Position numbers and translations under genes: made by a program
Part shown: one piece after another, positions 34,701 through 43,689 of the stretch
How the letters are laid out: each line of letters begins with the position of its first letter
Numbering within the stretch: position 1 is the first letter of the stretch
Source of the DNA: Ahaetulla prasina
Taxonomy: Eukaryota; Chordata; Lepidosauria; Squamata; Colubridae
DNA length: 64,000 bases
Assembly (NCBI RefSeq): GCF_028640845.1
Contig: NC_080542.1
Span: 65,919,064 to 65,983,063, forward strand
Direction: 5' to 3'
The notes under the pieces: model-generated
The model's input: the letters and a program-made list of their open reading frames with translations, nothing else
Database searches by the model: none
Told to the model about the DNA's origin: nothing

Positions 34701-35750
34701 TGCGTTGCTTCTTGCCATTACTCATGACCTTTTGCTATTATGTCCTTTTGGAACATAAAATATTGGAATCAGAAAAACACTGACTATCCAAGGAGATCAG
34801 GCAGGGTGTTTATTTTTGGTTTTGAATTACTTTGTAGTTGAATCATCCCTAACTTCTCTTCTTGAACAGATTAAAATATAATAATTAAATGTGATGTATT
34901 TACATTTTTGTCTTTCTTTCCAACATATTCAATTTCATAAATGCTATTCATATCCTTTAATAGTAATGGGCTACGTATTTAGCAACAAAGATAACATTTC
35001 TGCACAATATAAATGTTCTTAGGCAACTGGATGGAACGGCTAATGGAGCTTGCTTAGTAGGAGCTTTGCTTATATCGTATTCTATATTAAAATCAACAGC
35101 ATGTGCACATGGCCTTGCATGGTTCAATCAATCATATACTCATAATGCATGCAGTACAATATGCACATGAAATAGGAGCTCCACCTACTGGAAGGATTTA
35201 CTAAGCTAGTTGAAAAGTCTCCATAAAAGATAAACTGAAGCTAATGCCTCAAGACTTTATAAACATTCCAATGGTATGGAAGTGGTTTCCAGTTATTTTA
35301 GTCCAGGATGTTTTTGAACTTTGTAAGTTAGATTCCAGCCCTAACGTCAATCAACCAGTTTATTATTGTGGCCTAGGTTATAACAGCATTACATAGGGTT
35401 GTTGTTTTTTAAATGAAAATCAGTAATATTAAAAAAAAGGGGAATGTGGAGGAGCGTATTGCTAAGACAATATGTTCATTTTTCATCCAAAAGACTGGAG
35501 AAAAAAGTGTCTAAATGTTTAAAGAAGGCATTGCTGTATGTAATAGACATTTACTTATGTTTGACATCCAGTCCCAGTATTATTTCCTGATAGTCCATGA
35601 TTTAAGTACTAATAAAAGATTGTTAGTTAAATTCCCCCACATGCTGGTCTGAGGAGACAGAGCACTTCTATCCATGATTAATTTAGTATTATATTTAAAC
35701 TTTGTTTGCTGATATATAAAGTTTTCTTTTAAACTTTAAAATAAGTAGTC
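34701..35750. other. AT-rich stretch, nothing recognised
   Basis: No gene or repeat signal that I can name. Confidence 0.45.
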
Positions 35751-37235
35751 CCCATTGGTAATCACTTTTTTAAAAGATATTTTTCTTTTTTTTCTTCTTT
35801 TTCTTAAAGAGTTTTTTCTCTTTTCTCTCTGTTCTATTATAAGCTTTTGATGGGTTATCTAATTGATTCCTACTTATTAATCCTTTCTCTTCTTTATTTT
35901 TAGCTTCTTGCATCTCATTTGATTTTTCCTTCCACTGCTTCTTCTAATTTCTCATCCATTTCTTGAATATTGTGTTCTTCTTTTTCCCCCACTACATTTC
36001 TGTGTCTCTAAACAATCCCCTTGTCTCCTTATTGTTCTTTATAGATTCATACACACTTTTTAGCATAAAAATATTTCTTCATATGCCTCTATTATCCCCT
36101 GTAAATCCGTTTTATAACAATTTAATAAAAATTATATTCTATAGTTCCAACGACTCAATATTTAAAAACTCCTGCTTTTAATAAAATTTTATCAATCCCA
36201 TAATTATACTTCCAAAACCCCAAATTTATGATTTTTAAAATTCTTTAGTAATTTACTGCCTTATAGTTTTCCAATTATATATCTTCCCAATTGTCCAAAT
36301 TTTAAAGTCTTATTTAACTTTCTTTTTTTTCTCTTTTCTTCTGTCACCTTTCTTCTTTTGTCTCATAGAATGTTCTGCTGAATAACATTAATAATTTTAA
36401 TCCAAATTAATCCACTAGATTCCTCCAATCTTTCAAATCCATAATCCAATAGCCAATTTTAATAACGTTTAGTTATTTGCATGTTAGTTCCTTTTAAAAA
36501 TCTTCAGAAGGGAAAAAAAACTAATTAAATATTCTCAAATTATCCAAGTCATCTTCTAACATAAAGTCAAGATCAGGCCATCTTCCAGATGTTATTACTT
36601 CTATTCTGTGTAATTAGACTTTGTGTATATTGAGTTGACTTTCACTGAATATATTGAGGCTATAGTGCTGTAGTACTTCTCTTCTTCCAGTAGATGGCTC
36701 TCTTATTCCGCAATCCAACAGTCTGTCAAACACAACTGATTATCCGATAAATCCAGGGGGTTTAAAAATTCAAATAAACAAGACAGGTTATGGCAAAAAT
36801 CACCTTCAAATTGTTTTAGCTTTTTTCAAGCTTTCTGTGTTTTAAAGCTTTTCTTGGGCTTCTTTCGCCTCTTTATTTTCCCCTCCCCGTGTATTTAGTT
36901 GCCGATCTCTTAGGCGTGGGGGTTATCTTTTAAAATTTTTGTACTTGAATCAGGACTTTAGAGTAAAAGTTGGTAATTATCTCACCCAGTTTCAATGCTC
37001 TGCCCACGAACTGCTCCAGGACAAATCTTGTGATCCCAGTTGTCCCAGCTTGTGACTGCTAAAAATGGCCATCGTCCCTGCTGTCATTTGGGAGAGCTTG
37101 CTTCGGACCTAGCAAGGAAATTGTGAATTCCTCATGGTCAGCAAAGCGCCTCTCCTTTCTTCACCGCCCCTACAAGGCGGCAATAACCTGTAGGGTCTCC
37201 CAACAGCGGTTACTGGTCTCATTTCACAAGGTTGG
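35751..37235 (-). mobile_element. Possible 5' part of a LINE (A-rich on the minus strand)
   Basis: The right 250 bp are GC-richer, followed to the left by 1.2 kb that is strongly purine/A-rich on the minus strand. Lys/Glu-rich broken frames (EEEHNIQEMDEKLEE, KRRKKRK) lie near 35990-35780. This resembles the 5'UTR plus ORF1 layout of the L1 at 22250-28238 but shares no obvious sequence with it. It could equally be a different repeat or unique DNA. Confidence 0.3.
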
Positions 37236-37794
37236 GCAATGTCAACCAGAAGCTCAGAAAATCCACTTTCTGTAATCCTTGTTTTATTGCATATGATACC
37301 AATAGTGTACTTAACAAATATGATTTTTACATTGTCTTTAAATTCTCCTTCCGGTATACCCTTTTGCAATTCATTAATCAATAGTCTATTAAAACAAAAA
37401 ATAAATTGGATATTTTTCCTTTATTGATCAATCACATAAGGAAAAGAATTTTCTTTAAAATCATGTGAAAGAAATATTTCAGAGGTATACTTTTTGATTA
37501 CTTCCACTTTATCCTAATAGCATGAATCCAGCAGAGCTGTTCTGCTGACATGAAAATGATGATTTTTGCTATTTCTCCCTCCAGGAATGAGGCAACATTA
37601 AATATCATATCTGAATCTAGTCTTAGGAAATGTTAATGAATTTCAAAAGTCTTATAACATTTTACATTGTTTATAGTTCTCTTACCATGTTATCCTCATA
37701 ACCCTGTGAAATACGTTACACTGAATAATTAGAACAAAGTGGAATTGTCCACATAATATTCAGTTGGTCCATAGTTAATGACCAGGTTCTTTGC

Positions 37795-37868
37795 AACCTT
37801 AATTATTGTAAAATGCTTAGAGTCACCTCCAGGCAAGATGGGGAGCATATAAATTGAACAAATAAATA
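37795..37868 (+). repeat. SINE/LINE 3' tail fragment
   Basis: AATGCTTAGAGTCACCTCCAGG...GGGAGCATATAAATTGAACAAATAAATA resembles the common squamate retroposon tail ending in AATAAATA repeats. The head is missing. Confidence 0.5.
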
Positions 37869-38273
37869 CGACTGTTCAAAGTTATGACAGATGCTCCCAA
37901 AAGATACTTATGACCCAAATTCGAAGATCCAATATTACCCTCCTCTACATATAGTCCCATAATTGCATTTTGCGTGCTCAGCAACCATCCCATGCTTATA
38001 GCTGTTTGCAGCATCCTGCAGTCTCATCACTGCGATGTACAATGTGTATTGTTAGAAACTGGCATTTACTTCCAGTTTCTGGCAAAAAATACCCATTGCA
38101 AACAATGGATTACTTAATAACCGTGGTGCTCACTTTACCACTGTTGCATTTGTTTAAACGTTTACCTGCTAAAAAGGTCACCAAATTGAGTGCGTCACAT
38201 GATGAGCCACTTATTGCACAACTTACAACTGTAATTCCAGATAAATTAGTCATAATTCAAGTACCATATATAA
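37869..38273. mobile_element. MITE, same family as 34347-34700, degraded
   Basis: GACTGTTCAAAGTTATGACAG at the left and CTTACAACTGTAATTCCAGATAAATTAGTCATAATTCAAG at the right are subterminal blocks of the family. Its terminal inverted repeats are eroded. Confidence 0.6.
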
Positions 38274-38279
38274 TCTGAC

Positions 38280-39340
38280 TTCCAGTTGACATCGCAATGT
38301 TTTCAGACTCAGAGAAATGGGTTTCTGTGTTCTCTGTGCTGAATTCTTCCTGTTTGTGGGCTCCGGAAGGAGCCAAAGCTGCCCTGTAGGGGCAGTGAAG
38401 CAAAGAGAGGAACCCTGTGAGGTGAAGGAGAGTCACAGCTCTCCTGTCTGGCCTGGGTTTTTTTTTCCCTCTCAGCCACACCAGGAAGAAGAGGCAGCCT
38501 AAAGATGGCTGGGACAAGCAAAGCTGGGACAACCAAAGAACAACAACTAAGACTGGTGCTGGAGAGAAGTAGGTGAGCCATGCGGAACTGGGGGACGGGG
38601 AGGATTTTTCTTTTGCATTAAATCTAACCCCAAGAAACGATTTAGAACTATTCACTCAGAACTATGTGTTAAAGTGATGTCTAAGCATTTTTGAGGCATT
38701 CTGAGGAAATACCTGACCAAAAATGAAAGGCTCAGAAGAGTGAATAATAGATTTTGAAATAAATAGAAAATTGGACTCCTAAATTGGGAAGGCATTTTAA
38801 ATGCTGGAATTATCTGTTTACAAAACTTATTCTGCTTTTACAATTGTTTTATAACTAAAATGATGATGGACTAGCAAACTGAAATTTAAGTGGAGAGTGC
38901 CACCTGCTGATGAAAGGAATAATTGCAAGTCTTCCACCTATATGAAGGACATTGAAAATATCCATTGGATTACTGTTAGCTACCCTATGATTACTGGTGA
39001 TCCAAATATGAAAATGAGGAAGCTATTTAATCAAAGAGACATGTGAATGTTATACTAGAAGATTAAATTTGTAAAGAGGACACAAAGGGGCTTTTGATAA
39101 CCTCTGGGACTACTTAAATGGAACTGATTGTTAACCTATGAGACATACAGAACTGCGACTACTCTGTTTTCCCCAAAATAAGACATCTCCTAATAATAAG
39201 CCCAATCGACTGACTAGTTCTTGGACTGTTGGATAAAAATTAATTTTTAAAAACAAAATAAGATATTTAATAAGAAATAAGTGGAATTTCAAAGAAGATG
39301 GATTTACTTTTTCAAAATACAAAAGACATCATGGAGAACG
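38280..39340 (+). mobile_element. Possible LINE 5'UTR and ORF1 start
   Basis: A GC-richer leader (38280-38600) is followed by AT-rich sequence. Near 39296 there is AAGAAGATGGATTTAC, opening a frame MDLLFQNTKDIMENG before the hAT end at 39349. The layout is like an L1 5' end, but no conserved domain is reached. A MITE half lies at 39156-39215. Confidence 0.35.
39156..39215 (+). mobile_element. One end of a GTTTTCCCCAAAATAAGAC MITE
   Basis: CTGTTTTCCCCAAAATAAGAC, then AATAATAAGCCCAATCG, matches the left end of the inverted-repeat element at 54560-54692. The other end is absent. Confidence 0.6.
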
Positions 39341-39399
39341 GATTTAAGGCAGGGGTCTCCAACCTTGGCAACTTTAAGACTTGTGGACTTCAACTCCCA
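39314..39399 (+). repeat. 86-bp direct repeat, copy 1 (contains a hAT end)
   Basis: It runs from AAAATACAAAAGACATC to CTTCAACTCCCA and is identical over 86 bases to 39952-40037. Its second half, CAGGGGTCTCCAACCTTGGC onward, is the end of a common reptilian hAT element. Confidence 0.95.
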
Positions 39400-39951
39400 G
39401 AAATAATTAGAAAAATGTTGGAATGTGGGAAGGGGCCTCTGGTGGTGCAACAGGCTAATGCAGCCTATTATTAACAGCAACTGCTTGCAATATTGCAGGT
39501 TCAAGTCCCACCAGGCCCAAGGTTGACTCAGCCTTCCATCCTTTATAAGGTAGGTAAAATGAGGACCCAGATTGTTGGGGGGCAATAAGTTGACTTTGTA
39601 TATAGTATACAAATGGATGAAGACTATTGCTTGACATAGTGTAAGCCGCCCTGAGTCTTCGGAGAAGGGCGGAATATAAATGCAAAAAAAAAAATGTGCA
39701 GAGATGAGCAAATTAACATTTGAAAATAGAGAACAAAAAGATAAACAATATTATAAAATATGGGATTTATTCTATAATTGGTTAAATGGAAAGATATGTT
39801 AGGAAAAATGAATGTAAGATATATGTATGAAAGATATGATTATTTTTTGAATGCACAGGAAGATATGTTAACACCCTTACAGCATGTTGTAATGGAATTG
39901 ATTTGATTGATTTTATTTTTATGTTTAAAAAAAAATAAAAAATTTCAAAAA
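39400..39951 (+). mobile_element. 5'-truncated L1 tail interrupted by a SINE
   Basis: Short flanks before the SINE (39400-39431) and after it (39695-39951) join to encode an L1 ORF2 C-terminus (AEMSKLTFENREQKDKQYYKIWDLF). A short 3'UTR and a poly(A)-rich end at 39930-39951 follow. It sits exactly between two copies of the 86-bp repeat. Confidence 0.75.
39432..39694 (+). repeat. tRNA-derived SINE with L2-like 3' hairpin
   Basis: A-box-like TGGTGCAACAGG and B-box GGTTCAAGTCC (39498-39508) lie in the head. The 3' end has CCGCCCT (39646-39652) and AGGGCGG (39666-39672), the same hairpin as the L2 LINEs at 3612-3640 and 46399-46427, then poly(A). ATGTG on both sides fits a short target duplication. 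Confidence 0.85.
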
Positions 39952-40037
39952 AAAATACAAAAGACATCATGGAGAACGGATTTAAGGCAGGGGTCTCCAA
40001 CCTTGGCAACTTTAAGACTTGTGGACTTCAACTCCCA
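39952..40037 (+). repeat. 86-bp direct repeat, copy 2
   Basis: Identical to 39314-39399. It directly follows the poly(A) of the L1 tail, where a target-site duplication would be. Confidence 0.95.
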
Positions 40038-41477
40038 TACAATTTATGTATTATGAGAAATACATAAATTGATTGAATGTAATAATTATGATTAATCTGA
40101 TCAGTTTCATTTGTATTGGAATGTATGACCACCCAGGTGCCACACTGTTCACATATTGATTTGATATTTTTATAAAAAATAAAAAGCTTGGTGGGGGGGA
40201 AGAACTATCTGTAATCATATAGTGGTAAGTGCTTTGTATAAAATCTTTTTCAACTTCCCAAATGATCATTGTTTAAATTAAAATTCCATTAAATATTCAA
40301 TTTCTCTTTGACTACTTCCAATAATTTTTTTACTATAACCTAGTAACTGATTCCATTGTCAAGTTGCTGTAACAAGTAAAGTATTTATTCCTATGTTAAA
40401 TCTTTTATTATTTATTTATATTTCTTATTTCTAAACCAGCTACCTCCCTCAGAAATATATCTTTTAACAAAGATTTTAGGTCTAATTGAGTTATTAGGGA
40501 AATTCACGGTAAATCAAGTTATTGGATTTGGGTTTTGCTCTGTCATGTCCAATACTATGAACGAAACCCTTAATCAGTTGGCTCACAATAATTTTACCTC
40601 ATCCACTGCACCACGTTTTCTAGAACAATAGCTATAAAAAATACAAAACAGCAGCTCTATGTTAACTTATATAAAATATTTACTGATTAAAATAAAGGAG
40701 GGATATCTAAGACAAATACATTAACTACTGTGATCCCTTGTTTCATATTTTCCGATCTCTCCCCTAAGCAATATATTGCCATATCTAGATAGAAAAATGA
40801 TCTTCATCTGGTTATCAATAGTATGTGAATATTTTTCCAGGTGTACTGCAAGGTCCCAGTATCACTGGGTTTTTGCACTGAAGTATTTGTTATATGTAGG
40901 TATCAAGTTTTTCAAAAACTAAGTTCATTATGAAAGAGGACAGTAGGCAATTTTAAAAAATCACTGTCTTCATATGGCAGAAAGTTTGCAGCAAAGCAAA
41001 GTAATTTGTGATGATAAATTGCAGCTGTCAGAATGTCAAGATCACTTTGTGGAATTTATTTGCAATCTCATATTTCAAGTTTATGTGTTGGTAATTCCCT
41101 TCCACCCTTACAGGGCAAACTTCTTAGGAAAGAAAAGCAAAATATTGATAGTCCTTTTGTTTTAGTCATAACTAGAGAAAAAATAATTCTACTTTTCCTT
41201 AAAATTAAAAGTTTTTTTCAAAATACAACAGTAGCGAAGTGGAAGGAACACCTGTCATACAATTGTCTCTGAATTTTAAAGAATGGCCATTTTTAAGGCA
41301 AATGGATTGTTTATTTTTGTTTGGAGCTATTCTTGTACTTATTTTTACAAAAAAGGGTGGTTTTTTTCTTTTAAAGCATACTGCTAATTTTTTAATGCTA
41401 GATTGTTAGGGTGACCATCTTACAATTCAGGCATAATTATATCACTAAAAGTAGAAGAAAAAATTATGGCCTAGGCT
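40038..41477. other. AT-rich stretch, nothing recognised
   Basis: No domain-bearing ORF. Possible LINE tail near 40160-40200 (ATAAAAAATAAAAAGC). Confidence 0.4.
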
Positions 41478-41490
41478 ATTAGTACACAAC

Positions 41491-41668
41491 AATTGAAGGC
41501 AAAAGAAGGGGATGACAGAAAATGAGGTGGCTGGATGGAATCACTGAAGCAGTAGACGTGAGCTTAAATGGACTCCAGGGAATGGTAGAGGACAGGAAAA
41601 CCTAGAGGAACATTGTCCATGAGGTCGCGATGGGTCGGACATGACTTCGCAACTAATAACGACAACAA
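41491..41668 (+). mobile_element. Bov-B LINE 3' end, 5'-truncated
   Basis: The plus strand encodes, with breaks, MRWLDGITEAVDVSLNGLQ...VEDRKT...NIVHEVAMGRT, the Bov-B C-terminus. It ends GGTCGCGATGGGTCGGACATGACTTCGCAACTAATAACGACAACAA. A perfect 13-bp duplication, attagtacacaac, lies at 41478-41490 and 41669-41681. Confidence 0.92.
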
Positions 41669-41815
41669 ATTAGTACACAACCTACAAATCATTTCTCCAT
41701 ATATTCAATTTGTTCTCCAAAGTAATTCCTTTATTATTTGAAGGATACTGATCAGAGCTGGTTAACTTTAAATGTATTGCTAGTATTATTAAGCCAATTA
41801 AGTATTTAAGTAAAT

Positions 41816-41891
41816 ATAGAATAGAATAGAATAGAATAGAATAGAATAGAATAGAATAGAATAGAATAGAATAGAATAGAATAGAATAGAA
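41816..41891 (-). repeat. (ATAGA)n microsatellite, about 15 units
   Basis: Uninterrupted pentamer ATAGA, directly attached to the 3' end of a minus-strand CR1 tail. Confidence 0.97.
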
Positions 41892-42100
41892 TTTTTATTG
41901 GCCAAGTGTGATTGGACACACAAGGAATTTGTCTTGGTGCATATGCTCTCAGTGTACATAAAAGAAAAGATACCTTCATCAAGGTACAACATTTACAACA
42001 CAAATGATGGTCATAGGGTACAATTTAACACTTAATGATACAATACTTAATGATAAGCATAGGGTACAAATAAGCAATCAGGAACAATATCTATGTGGAG
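41892..42100 (-). mobile_element. CR1-type (Snake1-like) LINE 3' end
   Basis: TTTTTATTGGCCAAGTGTGATTGG, then CACAAGGAATTTGTCTTGGTGCATATGC, matches in reverse the insert at 43796-43932. Reading on the minus strand, the tail runs straight into (TCTAT)n. Snake CR1 elements with this behaviour are known. The family name is from memory. Confidence 0.8.
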
Positions 42101-42419
42101 GTTAAAATTTCCTGTGATCAGTAACATGTAAGTAATATTATGATCTTTTTCAAAAGAGAAAGAAAGCTGGGTATCCTTCCCTCACATCTGGATATAGTTA
42201 ATTGAAAAATCTTTCTCTTGAGCAACATTTTTTTGTTTTAATTGATCTGAGGCATTTTAGAATAGAGAAGAGTTTTGTTCAAAGTGTGAAAAACATTTGC
42301 TTTTGGTGCTTAGGTATGCCACATATTTACTCTTCAAATTCCAGTTGCTTGTCTTTCTCAGATTTCTGATGCAGGTAAGATCATAGTTCTAAATTCCACA
42401 CAAGGATGAACTAAATGGG
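42101..42419. other. AT-rich stretch, nothing recognised
   Basis: No feature seen before the GC-rich LINE begins. Confidence 0.4.
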
Positions 42420-42515
42420 TTCTGCGCATGCGCAAGATGGCGCTGCTCTAAATATTCGCGGCTGCTGAGAACGGGGCCGGGAGGGCAGTCGGTGAATGGC
42501 GGCAGCCATTTTAGA
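42420..42515 (+). promoter_or_regulatory. Presumed L2 internal promoter start with two YY1-like motifs
   Basis: CAAGATGGCG at 42433-42442 matches the YY1 core (AAGATGGCG). GCAGCCATTTT near 42501-42511 is the same core in reverse. Both are within 95 bp of the apparent 5' end of the LINE. Function is inferred from the YY1 site near the start of mammalian L1. Confidence 0.45.
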
Positions 42516-43689
42516 CGCGGGGGATGGGATGGCGTTCTGGTCGGCGCGCCGGCCTCCCTCGGCCTACTCCTCGTGCTCTCCTGCCGCAAGGACAACTGCG
42601 GCCTCTTCGATATCGGAGATGAGGAGGGCATCCTGGCCTGCCTCTTCGGCCTGGTTCGGCCTGGCTCCCCAACAGCGGCGATGTCAGCTGCGCCCCCCCC
42701 CCCTTGTCTGCTCGGGACTCTGGGACTTATTGTAATATCTTTGGGCCCCCTTTGATTTCTTGGGACCTGTTTGGGGAGACCGGTTTGGAGTCATCGGGAC
42801 TGGATTGGAGTTGGACTGGAGTTACTGGGAGTAGCTGGGAGCTGCTGGGAGTTCCATCTGGAGATAGTGATGGACTTGGAAGGCAGCTTGGATGGCTTGG
42901 ATGTTGGCTGCAGAACGCCTCCCCCTCCCTCTTTTTAAGACCCAGATACTACCTTTGGACAAACTATTTTTATTTATGCCCTGGATTATTAAGACCTTGG
43001 TTTTGGACCTACCAGGATTGCACCATGGGTCTGGTCGATATTGTATATTTTACATCTTAGACATTATATTTTACATCTTATATCCCATATTGCACCATGG
43101 AGATTGACTGTCCATTTTTTCATCTTATGTCATCTTATACCTGGATCCTAATTAGAGAGCTACATCAGGATAACATCTTGGATAACATCTTTGTCAGTCT
43201 GGGATGGTCCACCTTTCTGCTGACTTTTATTTTTATTTCATGCACTACTATTTATCCGAACTTTTGCGCCTGCGAGGTGCCACCGCCTCGCAGGAACAGC
43301 CTGTCACATTACCGAAGGCCGGCCTTAATGAGGGGTCTTGGGACCCAGAGAGGTGGCATGCGTCCAGAAAGAACCTTTGGGGTTTTTTAGATAGGGAATT
43401 TTTAAAGGGGGGGAGGGAAAGGACGGGTATTGGGGGTAACCCGTCAGGGAGGGGGCCAGTTCCTGCATGTGCTCGCGGCATTTCTACAATAGGTTCGAAG
43501 GTAACGGGGGAGGGTTATGTTCCTGTTAGTGAGGGTGGTTCCATCTGCATGGCAAGTGGGAGGGGCAGATATGGCGGAAGTGAGGGGCCGTATCATTTTC
43601 CGGGGGTGCGCGTTCGCTGTTTAAAAGCGATCGCTCGCCCCGGCCCCTCAGACTCTTCCTGTTCCCCGAGTGGCCAGAACCTTCTGGGC

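Noticed and set aside
41798..42003. Open frames with repeated SILFY
   Set aside because: They are translations of the ATAGA pentamer array and the adjacent CR1 tail.
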